Source: Thalassoroseus pseudoceratinae (GTDB lineage Bacteria; Planctomycetota; Planctomycetia; Planctomycetales; Planctomycetaceae). Taken from it: DNA of 64,000 bases. Position numbers and translations under genes: made by a program. Shown piece after piece: positions 9,085 to 19,779 of this stretch. Each line of letters starts with the position of its first letter. The stretch's first letter is position 1. The notes under the pieces were generated by a model. The model did no database searches. It saw only the letters and a list, made by a program, of their open reading frames with translations, and was not told the DNA's origin. The stretch covers positions 868,001-932,000 of the forward strand of contig NZ_JAALXT010000001.1 of the NCBI RefSeq assembly GCF_011634775.1. The letters run 5' to 3'.

Positions 9085-9558
9085 ATGATCCGCCTCGATC
9101 GAATTTTGGTTCCCGTTGATTTCAGTGAGTGTTCGACATCCGCCCAAAAGTACGGCGTGGCACTTGCGGAACGTTTCGGTGCGGAAATTCACCTGATCCA
9201 CGTTCTGCAAGATTTGGTCGCGTTGTCGCCGGAACCGGGATTGACGTTTCCTCCGCCGGGTGAATATCTGCAAGAACTCAAAGAAAGTGCGGACCGAAGC
9301 TTGGCCCGTTTGCCGTCCGCCGACGATGGCAATGCCACGGAACAACCGATCGTCCGTGAGGTGATTCATGGCACTCCGTTTCTGGAAATTATCCGGTATG
9401 CGAAGACGCACGATATTGATTTGATCGTGCTGGGAACGCATGGGCGGGGCGGATTGGCGCATGCTCTGCTAGGAAGTGTCGCGGAAAAAGTTGTCCGCAA
9501 AGCTGGCTGCCCCGTCTTGACCATTCGCCCGGAAGGCCATCAATTCGTCATGCCTTAG
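9085..9558 (+). CDS. Universal stress protein UspA family
   Basis: 157 residues, a single Usp domain. The N-terminus IRLDRILVPVDFSECS is the first strand and loop; the ATP-binding motif G-x2-G-x9-G-[ST] is present as GTHGRGGLAHALLGSVAEKV. This is the ATP-binding (MJ0577-like) form. Such proteins are cytoplasmic and induced by starvation, redox or envelope stress. It is a single-gene unit behind a predicted promoter. Confidence 0.92.
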   Translation: MIRLDRILVPVDFSECSTSAQKYGVALAERFGAEIHLIHVLQDLVALSPEPGLTFPPPGEYLQELKESADRSLARLPSADDGNATEQPIVREVIHGTPFLEIIRYAKTHDIDLIVLGTHGRGGLAHALLGSVAEKVVRKAGCPVLTIRPEGHQFVMP

Positions 9559-9654
9559 CAGCGTCGGAATTGATCGCGAAGCCGAGTTTTTCTTTTACGA
9601 ATATTCTGCGGGCTGCCCGTCCGCTTCGATGACTTTCAGCAAAGTGACAGCCCG

Positions 9655-12600
9655 GTGACATATCCCTCCGATCAGGAGTCAACCCCCGCGCAGGATGCCG
9701 AGGATTCTCACAATTCGACCAACGAGTCTTCGGCGGCGTGCGATTCGGAACCGGATCGCCCGTCTGAGGAACTCGAAAGTGGACTTCCCGAAGTCGAGGA
9801 ATTAACTCCGGAAATCGTGGAAGAACAAGCGTGGCGAAATGACGTCATGCTGCGTCTGGCGGTCGTGTTGCTTGCGTTTCTGTTTGGCTTCAGCGCCATC
9901 GACGAAAGTGCAACGCTCGTTCATATCCGCTCGGGAGAATACACCTTTGAACACGGTGGATTGCCTCCTCGCACCGACGTGCTGTCCTACACAGCGGAAG
10001 GGCAAAACTGGATCAATCGGAATTGGCTGTTTGACGTCGTTCTGGCCGGCGTGCATCAGATTTCCCCGTTAGCTCTAACGGTCGTGAAAGCGTTGATTGC
10101 AGCCGGAGCGTTCTGGTTGTTGATCCGCGTTCGAATCAAAGATGTGCCGACCTGGTGGGGATCAGTCTGCGCGATTTTGGCTTTAGTCGCGTGTTTGCCG
10201 CTCCTGACAGCCCAACCGGAGTTGATCACACTACTCGGCACGGTCGTCCTATTGTGGCTGTTGAATCGCTGGCAAGACGAACGGACGGGAACGGTTATCG
10301 CCTTGCCCATTCTGTTTCTCGTCTGGGCGAACCTCGATCCTCGGATGTTCTTGGGTTTGGCGTTGCTGGTCGTTTTCTCTTTGGGGGAGACCATTCAACG
10401 ACTGATCCGTCAACGAGAGGATTCGCCGTCGCTGGTGACACTGTGGATCGCTGTTGCGGGGTCCCTCATCGCGAGCATTGTCCACCCGTTCGGTTGGCAG
10501 ACACTGTTGGCCCCCGTCGATCTGTATTCGATCGTCTATCCGACATTACGGGATGCGCTCTCGGTCATTACCTTGAACGGCCAAGAGGTCGCAGCGTCAA
10601 TCGGCGATGAAACCTACTGGACACCAATTTCACCCGCCGCGATTGCCGGTGTGACCGTCCTCGGACTCGCGATTGTGACGCTGTTACTCAATTGGCGGAA
10701 TTTTCGCATCAGCCATTTACTTTTGATTCTCGTAGCGGGCGGTGCCGCTGCAGTTGCCCGGCATGAACTGGGTTTCGCTGCAATTGTCGCCGCCGCGGTG
10801 GGAACGCTTAACGCACAACAGTGGTACATCGAAAACTTCCGCTCAGAGTATTCGACCGAACTCCGCGAGCGTTTGTTCTCCGTCGGTGGCCGTGCCGTCA
10901 CGGCGTTGGCATTTATGATGCTCGCATTGGCATTTTTGCTTGGGCGACTCGATTTCGGGCGTCGCGCTGGTATCGGGTTTTCGGCTCAACTGCGTCAAGA
11001 CATGCGAAGTGTGCTTGAGGACACCAAAGACATTCCTCAAGAACATCACGGCCTCAATGTTTCGTATCGTGACGGGGACTTACTCATTTGGAGTGGTCAT
11101 AAACCGTTCATTGATAGTCGGCTGGAGCTTTTTGGGAATATTACTGCGGCACCGTCGACGACCGATGCGAAACAGCCGGACGCAAAAGAAGAAAAACCTG
11201 CGGCGTCGGACGAGAGCTCACAGAGCCTGTTGAACTCGCATCAGCGGATGTTTGCTGGTCTCGACGCCGCGATTCGTGGCACGGCTGATGATGACCTATC
11301 GGGACAGACATGGATTGACGGTTTGAAACAGTGGCACGTGACCCACTTCTACTCGCCGTTTCTCCAACCACGCCCGACCTACGAATACTATGCCGCACTG
11401 ATTGGACGGCGGCAGCCTTGGGTTTTGACGAGGCTCGGTACTGCGTACGCAATCTTGTATCGCACTGATGTTCGTGATGAATCGAACGGCACCGATCTGA
11501 AGCTACAGAAATTCATTGTCGAGCATCTGCCAAACCCCGGCACTGAAGTTTACAAGGCTGAGGTGGAAACACCACCAGCACCGCTGCTGGAATGGCCCAA
11601 GCCGCAACCGTGGCTCACTCAGCAGTTGTACGGTCCGCCGATCGCGCCGGACGCGACACAACGTGCCAAGAACTACAACATCCATCTGGGTGCGTTGGTG
11701 ACGGACCCGATTTCAACGATGACATTCGCGCACATTATCATCCGTGAGGCCCGTCGCGGTCTTGCGGAAGACCCGTCCGCCATCGACAGCTACCGGCTCC
11801 TGGCCGATGGGTACACGCGACTGGGAATCGCAGAGGAACAGTTCAATGGTCAATTCATTCAGCGAGGACTCCCCCGAACGCGGCGGTATCTCCAAGCCAT
11901 CTCCGCATGTCATCAAGCATTGTCCCTGAATCCCGATGATCGACAGATGCGTCAATTGCTGATGACGCAATACGAGATGAACAACCGGCCGGACCTACTG
12001 CTTCGGCAACTGGACTGGTTTCTTGATCACTGGGAGTCAGATACGAGTGACAACAAAACGGCCGAATCACGACGAAGAGTGATCGAAGAACAACGCGACA
12101 AAGTTGCCGATCGCGTGAAGATGATTCGCTCAGAAATCGACAAACTCGTGACCCAAGGCGCCCCCATGCTACAAGTCGCGGGTACGGCTTACCAGCAAGG
12201 TGGTTGCGTGGAGATGGCGATCGGGCTGCTCGACTCGCAATCTGAATCAAGCGAAACGGGTCAACCGCCGCTCAACGAGATGTTCCTGCGAATTCAACTC
12301 TACCTTGAATCAGGACGCATCCCCGAAGCGCTGGAACTCGTCCGGTTTTCTCAAGACAGAATCGCGGAAGCCGGATCGAATTCGCAGAGCCTTCCCTGGC
12401 AGCAATGGATCGCGTACCTCGATCTCAGTATGTATCGGAACGAAGAAGCTGCAATTCTCTTGAGCAACGAAGCCAATCGCATCGTGAAATCGTCGCTACG
12501 AAATTTGCTGGCCACTCTTCCGCTTGCCACTCGTCCGGTGGAACCGTTTCCGTGGTTCATGCAGGTTCAGGACGACTGGGTTTTGGCTCATGCTCTGCTG

Positions 12601-12906
12601 GCGGATCAAGTAGGCTCTCAAACCGGCCCACGTGCGGCCCGGTTGTCCATTGATGCCGGGATGACGTACCTCGAACTCGGACGTTCGAAGAAAGCCGGTG
12701 AGATGTTCCGACAGGCGTTGGAAATTCACCCGGAGACGACGTATCGCCCACTGATGGCGTTCTACATCGGCCAAATCACCGGCAATCCGGTCCGGCTGAT
12801 GCCCCCATCAATGGAAATCCCAATTTGGAACGGAATGTTTGCGGAAGGTCCGGCAGTGTCCGAAACTTCACCGCAACCGGCCAAGGCTGAGAAACCAGCG
12901 AACTGA
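9655..12906 (+). CDS. Large multi-pass membrane protein with C-terminal TPR-like region
   Basis: 1083 residues, starting at GTG 9655. The first 60 residues are acidic and Ser/Glu-rich. Then come about ten hydrophobic spans (residues about 65-430), beginning with a span followed by a loop containing RSGEYTFEHGGLPPRTDVLSY and NWINRNWLFDVVL. That layout resembles GT-C type glycosyltransferases or mannosyltransferase-like planctomycete membrane proteins: an acidic first loop and a WxNxxWLF segment. A soluble domain (about 430-650) and helical TPR-like repeats follow (for example SLNPDDRQMRQLLMTQYEMN and LELGRSKKAGEMFRQALEIHPE). The catalytic role is unproven. It may couple polymer or glycan handling to a scaffold of tetratricopeptides. 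Confidence 0.75.
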   Translation: MTYPSDQESTPAQDAEDSHNSTNESSAACDSEPDRPSEELESGLPEVEELTPEIVEEQAWRNDVMLRLAVVLLAFLFGFSAIDESATLVHIRSGEYTFEHGGLPPRTDVLSYTAEGQNWINRNWLFDVVLAGVHQISPLALTVVKALIAAGAFWLLIRVRIKDVPTWWGSVCAILALVACLPLLTAQPELITLLGTVVLLWLLNRWQDERTGTVIALPILFLVWANLDPRMFLGLALLVVFSLGETIQRLIRQREDSPSLVTLWIAVAGSLIASIVHPFGWQTLLAPVDLYSIVYPTLRDALSVITLNGQEVAASIGDETYWTPISPAAIAGVTVLGLAIVTLLLNWRNFRISHLLLILVAGGAAAVARHELGFAAIVAAAVGTLNAQQWYIENFRSEYSTELRERLFSVGGRAVTALAFMMLALAFLLGRLDFGRRAGIGFSAQLRQDMRSVLEDTKDIPQEHHGLNVSYRDGDLLIWSGHKPFIDSRLELFGNITAAPSTTDAKQPDAKEEKPAASDESSQSLLNSHQRMFAGLDAAIRGTADDDLSGQTWIDGLKQWHVTHFYSPFLQPRPTYEYYAALIGRRQPWVLTRLGTAYAILYRTDVRDESNGTDLKLQKFIVEHLPNPGTEVYKAEVETPPAPLLEWPKPQPWLTQQLYGPPIAPDATQRAKNYNIHLGALVTDPISTMTFAHIIIREARRGLAEDPSAIDSYRLLADGYTRLGIAEEQFNGQFIQRGLPRTRRYLQAISACHQALSLNPDDRQMRQLLMTQYEMNNRPDLLLRQLDWFLDHWESDTSDNKTAESRRRVIEEQRDKVADRVKMIRSEIDKLVTQGAPMLQVAGTAYQQGGCVEMAIGLLDSQSESSETGQPPLNEMFLRIQLYLESGRIPEALELVRFSQDRIAEAGSNSQSLPWQQWIAYLDLSMYRNEEAAILLSNEANRIVKSSLRNLLATLPLATRPVEPFPWFMQVQDDWVLAHALLADQVGSQTGPRAARLSIDAGMTYLELGRSKKAGEMFRQALEIHPETTYRPLMAFYIGQITGNPVRLMPPSMEIPIWNGMFAEGPAVSETSPQPAKAEKPAN

Positions 12907-12974
12907 ATCCGAGCAGGTGGGGAACCTGGAAAGTCACGGCTCAATGAACTGTGGTTTTCCGGCCTCGATTGAAT

Positions 12975-13000
12975 GCTCGGCTCTAAGATGAGAGCCGAGC
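12975..13000. terminator. Hairpin between convergent genes
   Basis: A perfect 10-bp stem GCTCGGCTCT / AGAGCCGAGC with a 6-nt loop sits between the ends of the membrane/TPR gene and murB. There is no T-run on either strand, so it may be a weak or Rho-assisted terminator. Confidence 0.4.
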
Positions 13001-13011
13001 TGCCCGCTCTA

Positions 13012-13905
13012 TCACCACACTTGGATTTCGAGTTCCAATTCGACCCCGAATTGTTCAGTCACCTTGGATCGAGCGAGATCGATCAGTCGCAAGACATCGT
13101 CGGAGCTAGCGTCTTCATGGGTGACAATAAAATTCGCGTGTCGATCGCTAATCTCCGCCCCACCAACTCGTGTGCCCTTGAGCCCAGCTTGTTCCATGAG
13201 TGTTCCCGCACTCAGGCCGCGGGGATTTTTGAAGATGCAGCCCGCGCTTTGGAATGAAAGCGGTTGGCTGGATTTCTTCATGATCCACAGTTTTCGCATT
13301 CGCTGGGTGATCTCATCGGGATCGTCCTGCGTCAATGCGAACGTGGCTTCCAGAATCACCAGTTCATTGATGGAACTCTGTCGGTACGCGAAGGAAAGTT
13401 CATCTTCCTTGCGTGTCGAAACGGTGCCATCGGTGGTCAGAACTGTCACGGACTGTACGAATTGCCCGATGTCACCGTTACGTCCGCCGGCGTTCCCACG
13501 CAAGGCCCCGCCCACAGTGCCGGGAATTCCGGTCAACGTTTCCAGACCGGCCAAGCCCGCCTTCACGGTTTCGGAGATGAGATGCGACAACGTCAGCCCT
13601 GAACCGCAGCGGGCGGTTTCTCCGTCGATTTGCAGTTCAGCAAAGGACGGATGATCCAGCTGCAATACAACGCCGCTCACGCCATCGTCGCGAATGAGCA
13701 GGTTCGATCCCCCGCCAAGAACGCGGATCGGCACATCGTCTTCGCGGCAAAAGCGGACGATATCGACCAATTCATCCTGGCTGGTCGGACGGACCAAATA
13801 CTGGGCCGGTCCGCCGACTTTCAGCCAGGTACGGGGTCCGAGTGGCTCATCCGGCTGCGTAATGCCGTTGAAGCGTTCGGGTAAGCTCGTGGTGGATCCG
13901 GTCAA
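13012..13905 (-). CDS. murB: UDP-N-acetylmuramate dehydrogenase
   Basis: 297 residues. It reduces UDP-GlcNAc-enolpyruvate to UDP-MurNAc with NADPH and FAD, in cytoplasmic peptidoglycan precursor synthesis. The FAD motif [10 protein letters not shown] is at residues 61-70, followed by [11 protein letters not shown]. The C-terminal motif SAGCIFKNP carries Cys in place of the proton-donor Ser of E. coli MurB, a variant seen in other type II enzymes. The length fits type II MurB, which lacks the extra Tyr loop. The gene start overlaps the end of murC by 59 bases, so the two are coupled. Confidence 0.94.
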   Translation of the reverse strand: MTGSTTSLPERFNGITQPDEPLGPRTWLKVGGPAQYLVRPTSQDELVDIVRFCREDDVPIRVLGGGSNLLIRDDGVSGVVLQLDHPSFAELQIDGETARCGSGLTLSHLISETVKAGLAGLETLTGIPGTVGGALRGNAGGRNGDIGQFVQSVTVLTTDGTVSTRKEDELSFAYRQSSINELVILEATFALTQDDPDEITQRMRKLWIMKKSSQPLSFQSAGCIFKNPRGLSAGTLMEQAGLKGTRVGGAEISDRHANFIVTHEDASSDDVLRLIDLARSKVTEQFGVELELEIQVW

Positions 13906-15322
13906 TGTTTCCCGCTCCCATCGTGATCAAAACGTCTCCAGGTCGGAGGTTATCGTCTAAAGTTCCGATGATGCGGTCAAGCGAACCGACGTACTCCGCT
14001 GGGCAAGAATTCTGAGTGATCTCATCAGCCAACGCCAACGCGACCCCTTCCGCAGACTCTGTGTTGCTTTCGCGAGCGGTGAAAATCGGTGCGATCAACG
14101 TTTCATCGGCATCCGCAAACGCCCGAGAAAAATCGGACATCAACGCCTTCGTGCGGCACATTTGATGCGGCTCAAAGACACAAATGACTCGCCGCTGACC
14201 GAACCGTTTGCGGGCGGTTTTCAAAGTCGCCTTCACCGCGGTCGGGTGATGAGCATAGTCGTCGATCAGCGTGACACCTTTCCACGAGCCTTGCGATTCA
14301 AACCGTCGTCGCAGTCCAGCAAAGTCCGCGAGTCCCTCACGAATGTCGCTCACCGACGCACCGGCATGATGGGCCACCGCGATCGCCGCCAAGGCATTGT
14401 CGACGTTGTGCAAACCCGGCAATCCCATGGTGATCTCGGCGAAGTACCATCCGTCGTGGAACACGCGGAACCGGTACCCATCTCCGTGCGGTTTGATGTC
14501 CGCCGCCCACCAATCGGCTCCCGATTGACGAGAAAACGTCGCGGTCTCGCACTTCGCTGATTCGGCAATTTCGCGAGATGCACGACATTCTTGATTGATC
14601 AGCAGGATGCCATCCGGAGCGACTCCCTGAGCAAATGCCCGATAGGCATCGTGGATGTCGTCTTCGTCTCGGTAATAATCGAGATGATCGGCTTCAATTC
14701 CCGTAATCACGGCGTATTGCGGTCGCAGATCGAGAAAGTTGCGTTGGTACTCGCAGCCTTCAGTGACAAACAAATCACCGTGACCAGCCCATCCACTCCG
14801 TCCGGGCAATGAACAATGAGCGTCCCGCAAAACTTCCGCACCGAAGACGGTTGTCGGTGAAAGTCCGGCGTATTGCAAAGCCGTTGCGGTCAACGCGGTC
14901 GTGGTGCTCTTGCCATGCGTTCCGGCGACGACAACACCCGTGCAGGAGCCCATCATCAGGCCCAACATCTCGCTGTAGGAAAGACACGAGACTCCCGACT
15001 GCTCGGCGTGCAATCGTTCCGGGTTTGTTTTCGGAACTGCGGCGCTGTAGACAACAACATCACAATCGTCCGGAATGGCGTCTTGCGAGTGCTCGGCATT
15101 CACTTGCCAACCACGTTGTCTCATGGAATGAAGGGCAGCGGAGGCTCCACCGGCATCGGAACCGGAGACGCTCCAGCCCAAGCCATGAGCCAACTCCGCC
15201 AACGCACGCATTCCGCTTCCGCAAATTCCGACAAAGTGGACCGCACGAATCGGATCGCCATTCGGCAATCGAAACTGGCGAACACGGCAAGCGGGGTGGC
15301 GGAGAATCGACGTGGCACTCAT
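13847..15322 (-). CDS. murC: UDP-N-acetylmuramate-L-alanine ligase
   Basis: 491 residues from the ATG at 15322; the frame is open to 15463, but the canonical [18 protein letters not shown] strand comes about 27 residues after this start. It adds L-Ala to UDP-MurNAc with ATP. The nucleotide-binding P-loop GTHGKST is at residues 134-140. The central and C-terminal domains are of usual size (for example [14 protein letters not shown], the Mur ligase C-terminal signature). It is followed by murB with a 59-base overlap. This pair supports a peptidoglycan wall, which planctomycetes are now known to have. Confidence 0.95.
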   Translation of the reverse strand: MSATSILRHPACRVRQFRLPNGDPIRAVHFVGICGSGMRALAELAHGLGWSVSGSDAGGASAALHSMRQRGWQVNAEHSQDAIPDDCDVVVYSAAVPKTNPERLHAEQSGVSCLSYSEMLGLMMGSCTGVVVAGTHGKSTTTALTATALQYAGLSPTTVFGAEVLRDAHCSLPGRSGWAGHGDLFVTEGCEYQRNFLDLRPQYAVITGIEADHLDYYRDEDDIHDAYRAFAQGVAPDGILLINQECRASREIAESAKCETATFSRQSGADWWAADIKPHGDGYRFRVFHDGWYFAEITMGLPGLHNVDNALAAIAVAHHAGASVSDIREGLADFAGLRRRFESQGSWKGVTLIDDYAHHPTAVKATLKTARKRFGQRRVICVFEPHQMCRTKALMSDFSRAFADADETLIAPIFTARESNTESAEGVALALADEITQNSCPAEYVGSLDRIIGTLDDNLRPGDVLITMGAGNIDRIHHELTRTLQRHYAAG

Positions 15323-15834
15323 AGGCGGTTGGTCAACGTCCTTGGAGAAAGCGATTTCCGTCACCCGTGATGACGGCATCCAATCGTTCAAAGTGCGAGT
15401 TTGAACGAGCATCGATTCCAGATATCGGTTGGAAACCTCTGCAACCTTCATCGGTTGTGCCATACAATCTGATTGTGAAAAATTTACCGCCTCGAATCGT
15501 CCCGGTTGTACCGGTTTTAGAAGCTGGGGAACTTAGGTATCCAGCTCGAGTGCATTCGAAGGGTGAAAATAAGAACCCCACTGGCACAGGCACAATTCAT
15601 GCCAACCCGTTTTGCACTCGAATGGCTTCCCGAAAATCCGAACGGCAAGAATACTGAATTGAATTTCCGTCAGGTAGCCTGAGCCGCGATCAAGGAAAAT
15701 TCGCCCGGCATTGCGACTCTTCTGACCAAAACCACATGCCTTGTTCGTTTTCTACCGATACTCAATAATGCAAAGGGTGAGACGCCGAATGGACGAGCGT
15801 CCGCAAACCGGAATGAACTGGAGGGAATCGAGAC
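15323..15834. other. Intergenic region between divergent murC and cysK
   Basis: 512 bases without a convincing gene. Reading frames here lack Pfam-like content. A weak promoter-like pair for cysK (TTGTTC at 15741, AATAAT at 15763, spacer 16) is visible. No RNA gene or repeat was recognised. Confidence 0.5.
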
Positions 15835-16767
15835 ATGCCCGTATTCGAAGATAATTCGCAATCCATCGGCCGAACACCTCTTGTCAAAATCAACCGTTTA
15901 GCCCAGGACTCTGGGGCGACAGTCCTCGCCAAAATCGAAGGCCGTAACCCTGCGTACAGCGTCAAATGCCGCATCGGGGCAGCGATGATCTGGGACGCGG
16001 AAAAAACCGGGCAGCTCAAGCCGGGCATGAAAGTCGTCGAGCCGACCAGTGGCAATACCGGAATTGCATTGGCGTTCGTGTGTGCAGCGCGTGGGTATCA
16101 GCTCACGCTCACCATGCCGGATTCGATGTCCATTGAGCGGCGGATGATGTTGAAATCTTTCGGGGCCGAATTGATTCTCACACCGGGTGCGGAGGGCATG
16201 AATGGCGCCATCAACAAGGCGACCGAACTGTCGGAGAACCCCGAATACTTCATGCCCCAACAGTTCAAAAACCCGGCGAACCCACAGATTCACGTCGACA
16301 CCACTGGCCCGGAAATCTGGGATGATTCCGAAGGCCAAATTGACATTCTGGTCGCGGGCGTCGGTACCGGCGGGACGATTACTGGCATCAGTCGGTTCAT
16401 CAAGGAGAAACTTGGGAAACCGCTGCATTCCATCGCCGTTGAGCCAGCGAACAGCCCGGTTCTCTCCGGTGGTTCGCCCGGCAAACACAAGATTCAAGGA
16501 ATCGGTGCCGGTTTCATTCCGGACATTCTCGATATGTCTTTGATCGATGAAGTCGTCCAAGTGACCGACGACGAATCCTTTGAAACCGCCGGACGATTGG
16601 CCCGTGAAGAGGGCATCACCTGCGGAATCAGTTGTGGTGCTGCGATGGCGGCCGCGTTGAAAGTCGCCGCCCGTCCTGAGTCCAACGGCAAGACAATCGT
16701 GGTCATTCTACCGGACAGTGGCGAACGATATCTTTCCACTCCATTGTTCAACAGTGTCCGCGAGTAA
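15835..16767 (+). CDS. cysK: Cysteine synthase A (O-acetylserine sulfhydrylase)
   Basis: 310 residues. It makes cysteine and acetate from O-acetylserine and sulfide using pyridoxal phosphate. The PLP lysine is K44 in [11 protein letters not shown]; the substrate loop TSGNTG is at 71-76; the phosphate loop GTGGT is at 177-181. It closely follows the E. coli CysK pattern and lacks the CBS regulatory domain. GGAGGG lies 8 bases before the ATG. A rho-independent terminator follows at 16797-16826. With the APS kinase gene at 55.2 kb it covers parts of sulfate assimilation. Confidence 0.95.
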   Translation: MPVFEDNSQSIGRTPLVKINRLAQDSGATVLAKIEGRNPAYSVKCRIGAAMIWDAEKTGQLKPGMKVVEPTSGNTGIALAFVCAARGYQLTLTMPDSMSIERRMMLKSFGAELILTPGAEGMNGAINKATELSENPEYFMPQQFKNPANPQIHVDTTGPEIWDDSEGQIDILVAGVGTGGTITGISRFIKEKLGKPLHSIAVEPANSPVLSGGSPGKHKIQGIGAGFIPDILDMSLIDEVVQVTDDESFETAGRLAREEGITCGISCGAAMAAALKVAARPESNGKTIVVILPDSGERYLSTPLFNSVRE

Positions 16768-16796
16768 GCTCGCCCGAAGATGCCAAACATGCTTCC

Positions 16797-16826
16797 CCCC
16801 GGTGAATGCACCGGGGTTTCTCTTTC
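16797..16826 (+). terminator. Rho-independent terminator after cysK
   Basis: The perfect 8-bp stem CCCCGGTG / CACCGGGG with a 4-nt loop AATG is followed by TTTCTCTTTC. It sits just before the folC start, so folC probably has its own promoter or depends on read-through. Confidence 0.65.
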
Positions 16827-16832
16827 GAGCCG

Positions 16833-18164
16833 ATGATGACGATTCAAACGGATCAGGATGTCGCCGATTTCCTGGCTTCCCGCATCAACCTGGAACAGTC
16901 CCGTCGAACGTCACACATCGAACGCGGCTACAAACTCGAACGCATGCGAGCTTTGCTCGATCGTTTGGGGAACCCGCAAGAGCAACTCAAGACGGTTCAC
17001 ATTGCTGGCACCAAGGGCAAGGGGTCGACAGCGGCGATGACCGCATCGATTCTTCGTGCAGCTGGTCTCACGGTTGGCTTGTTCACGTCGCCGCACATCT
17101 CCCGATTCGAAGAACGCATTGCCGTCAACGGAAATCCGATTCCGTCGGAGTCCGTCATCCCATTGATGCGACAAATTGCAGAGGCGGAAGACGCATCCGA
17201 TTTCCGAGAGCAATTCGGACAGATCACCTACTTCGAAGTACTCACCGCATTGGGCTGGCTGTACTTCGATCAATGTGGCGTTGATGTCGTGGTTTTAGAG
17301 GTTGGTCTCGGTGGCCGATTGGATTCGACCAACATTTGCCGACCAACCGTCACTGCGATCACCTCCATCAGTCGCGACCATACGGAACTTCTGGGAAACT
17401 CCCTGGAAGAAATCGCCGCCGAGAAGGGTGGCATCATCAAACCAGGTGTTCCTTGTGTCGTCGGTCCGTTGCCGCCCAACGCGCGATCCGTGATTGAAGA
17501 AATCTGCCGACGAAATTCTGCCACGAGCATTAACATCAGTTCCCTGATTCCATCCGCAGAAGAAACCAAGTTCGATCTCGAAACCCCGCATCGACGGTAC
17601 GAGAATTTGACGGTCGGGCTACACGGTTCGCATCAGACATCAAACGCCATTGTCGCGGTGATGATCACCGAAATGCTGGATCAATCTGGAATTCCCGTAC
17701 CCGTCGATGCAGTCAGGGAGGGACTTCGGTCCGTGCAATGGCCGCTGCGGTGCGAAGTGTTCCGTGAAAATCCTGTTGTGCTGCTCGATGCGGCTCACAA
17801 TTGGGCATCGGCTGGAGTTTTGGCCGGAACGCTCAGCCGATTTCCTGCGGACCGGCGGTTTTTGATTTTTGGTTCCAGTGGCGACAAAGATTTCGAAGGC
17901 ATTCTCCGCCAGCTCGTTCCGCACTTCGATTGTATCGTTCTCGCCCCGTATGCCGCCAACCGACGGAGTTGCGACCCTCAATTGTTGGCCGCCCATCTCC
18001 GCCGATTCTCGAACCAACCGGTTCACTGTGCGAGGAACGTCCAGGACGCCTGGTCGCGAGTCCGCACCTGGAGCACCGACCGCGACTTGATCTGCTGCAC
18101 CGGCTCTTTCTTCGTCGCGTCGGAACTCCGAGCGATTCTCGCAGCCGATTCACACGCTACGTAG
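16833..18164 (+). CDS. folC: Folylpolyglutamate synthase/dihydrofolate synthase
   Basis: 443 residues from the ATG at 16833; a nearby ATG at 16836 and an upstream one at 16806 (inside the cysK terminator) are alternatives. It adds glutamate to dihydropteroate or folates with ATP. The Mur-ligase-like P-loop GTKGKGST is at residues 59-66, followed by LFTSPHISRFEERI, the folate-binding Ser-Pro-His motif. The C-terminal domain includes VLLDAAHNWASAGVLAGTL (family motif DGAHN, here DAAHN). It does not share the strand pattern of murC, so it is not a Mur ligase duplicate. Confidence 0.92.
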   Translation: MMTIQTDQDVADFLASRINLEQSRRTSHIERGYKLERMRALLDRLGNPQEQLKTVHIAGTKGKGSTAAMTASILRAAGLTVGLFTSPHISRFEERIAVNGNPIPSESVIPLMRQIAEAEDASDFREQFGQITYFEVLTALGWLYFDQCGVDVVVLEVGLGGRLDSTNICRPTVTAITSISRDHTELLGNSLEEIAAEKGGIIKPGVPCVVGPLPPNARSVIEEICRRNSATSINISSLIPSAEETKFDLETPHRRYENLTVGLHGSHQTSNAIVAVMITEMLDQSGIPVPVDAVREGLRSVQWPLRCEVFRENPVVLLDAAHNWASAGVLAGTLSRFPADRRFLIFGSSGDKDFEGILRQLVPHFDCIVLAPYAANRRSCDPQLLAAHLRRFSNQPVHCARNVQDAWSRVRTWSTDRDLICCTGSFFVASELRAILAADSHAT

Positions 18165-18211
18165 ATAATCCCCCCAAAAACGATCGCATTGATCGAGGAC
18201 TGGAATACGGT

Positions 18212-18676
18212 CTATTCGGCAGATGTGTCGGCGTCGGCCTTTTGGATTTTCCCAAACAAATGGCCGCCGACTTTGCCATGCTGCCAAGTTCCGGCATAGC
18301 GTTCCTCGTAGAACAACACACGCGACGTAAACGTTCCGAGTCCGGGGATGGTAAGATCCGTCAGCGACACCATCGGTGTATCGCCTGCCCACAACACTTT
18401 GACAGTGATCGGCACTTTCAAATCGTTCTTGCCGTATTTGATTCGCGCGGTGAAGATCCAGTAGTCATCGCGGAGCTTTTTGACGCTGTCGATCTCATAG
18501 CGTTCCGCTTTCGGGGCCTGGTCCTCTTTGCCATCAATCGTGAACGAACCAATCAACACAGTCCCCGCCATCCGATCGGAAAACTGCTTCTCCAAGTCGG
18601 CTTGCGAAGGCTCCGCCGCGAAAACACCACTGGCAACAAGACACAACATGGTCAGCAACAGACTCGTTCGTTTCAT
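18212..18676 (-). CDS. Small secreted protein of unknown function
   Basis: 154 residues from the ATG at 18676, which has AAAGGA 6 bases upstream; the adjacent ATG at 18679 is also possible. The first 20 residues form a Sec signal peptide ending FAAEPS. The mature part is a beta-rich domain with repeated short strands (VLIGSFTIDG, YWIFTARIKYG, VPITVKVLWAGD) and no metal or catalytic motif. It resembles single-domain exported proteins common in planctomycetes. It is divergent from mazG and convergent with folC. Function unknown. Confidence 0.7.
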   Translation of the reverse strand: MKRTSLLLTMLCLVASGVFAAEPSQADLEKQFSDRMAGTVLIGSFTIDGKEDQAPKAERYEIDSVKKLRDDYWIFTARIKYGKNDLKVPITVKVLWAGDTPMVSLTDLTIPGLGTFTSRVLFYEERYAGTWQHGKVGGHLFGKIQKADADTSAE

Positions 18677-18846
18677 CATGTGTCCTTTCGGATTGATAGG
18701 CCATACCTGAGTCCCAATTATTGTAACGTCGTAGCCCCCGGACACAATCGGCGGGCAACCGGTTGTTTGACCCATTGCACATGGTCAATCTATAGTGTTG
18801 GCCGTTCGAAGCGTCCTTCAGAATGACATCCGCTGGGAATTGATTT

Positions 18847-19761
18847 GTGGTGAACAACCGCCCGACACCAAGCGAAATGGGACATCCGCCCGCCGCCGAT
18901 CGTGTCCAACCGGCCTTTCAAAAGTTTTGTGAGGTTGTCGCGCGTTTGCGTGCTCCCGACGGCTGCCCGTGGGACCGGGAACAAACTTTGGAGACCATCA
19001 AGCCGTACACGCTCGAAGAAACCTACGAACTCCTGGAAGCAATCGACAGTGGAGACGATGCTTCCATCGTCGAAGAGTTGGGGGACGTCTTGCTGCAGGT
19101 CGTGCTCGATGCTCAAGTCGCGGCGGACGAACGGCGGTTCGATATCGTCGAGGTTATTGAAGTTATCACGGCGAAAATGATTCGTCGCCATCCGCATGTG
19201 TTCGGTGAAGTCGACACCGACGACAAAATGGAAATCGCGCGGAATTGGGAACGGATCAAGCAATCCGAAAAGCCGCGGAATTCCATTCTCGACGGCATTC
19301 CGCTTGATCTGCCCCAATTGGCCCGAGCGGCTCGAATCTCCAAAAAGGCCGCTCGCGTCGGTTATGATTTTCCGCAACGCGAGATGCTGTTCGACAAACT
19401 CACTGAGGAAATCAACGAGCTCGCAAACGAATTGTTCGAGAACGGTGAGATTCCGCAAGTCACTGCCAGCGTCGACACCCCCGTAGTCTCCGACGCCCCC
19501 GTGACCGATCCCGAGCAGAAAGCGCGGATCGAGAGTGAATTGGGTGACGTATTGTTTGTATTGGCGAACATTGCCCGCCGTTGGGGGATTAATCCCGAAG
19601 AAGCCTTGCGGTCGAGCAATCGAAAGTTCACGCAACGGTTCCAACACATCGAACAGGCGGCGAAAGAGTCCGGCCTTTCACTGCACGATATGACGCTCAC
19701 GGAAATGGAATCAGCTTATCAACAAGCGAAGCAAGCCGCGGCTCAAAACGAGTCTGGTTGA
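18847..19761 (+). CDS. mazG: Nucleoside triphosphate pyrophosphohydrolase
   Basis: 304 residues from a GTG at 18847, longer than the E. coli enzyme. It has two MazG modules. The first has the metal-binding Glu pattern [12 protein letters not shown] and [12 protein letters not shown]; the second has [11 protein letters not shown] and [16 protein letters not shown]. Both match the EExxE-12-28-ExxD signature. It hydrolyses NTPs, including ppGpp-related and damaged nucleotides, to NMP and pyrophosphate. The insert between the modules (residues about 190-225) is longer than usual. Same strand as the downstream ECF sigma gene, 97 bases apart. Confidence 0.9.
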   Translation: MVNNRPTPSEMGHPPAADRVQPAFQKFCEVVARLRAPDGCPWDREQTLETIKPYTLEETYELLEAIDSGDDASIVEELGDVLLQVVLDAQVAADERRFDIVEVIEVITAKMIRRHPHVFGEVDTDDKMEIARNWERIKQSEKPRNSILDGIPLDLPQLARAARISKKAARVGYDFPQREMLFDKLTEEINELANELFENGEIPQVTASVDTPVVSDAPVTDPEQKARIESELGDVLFVLANIARRWGINPEEALRSSNRKFTQRFQHIEQAAKESGLSLHDMTLTEMESAYQQAKQAAAQNESG

Positions 19762-19779
19762 CCTCGGGAAATTGTATTG

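Noticed and set aside
17801-18826. Plus-strand frame of 341 residues across folC and the small secreted protein
   Set aside because: Overlaps folC in another frame and the secreted protein in antisense; no domain match, Arg/His-rich.
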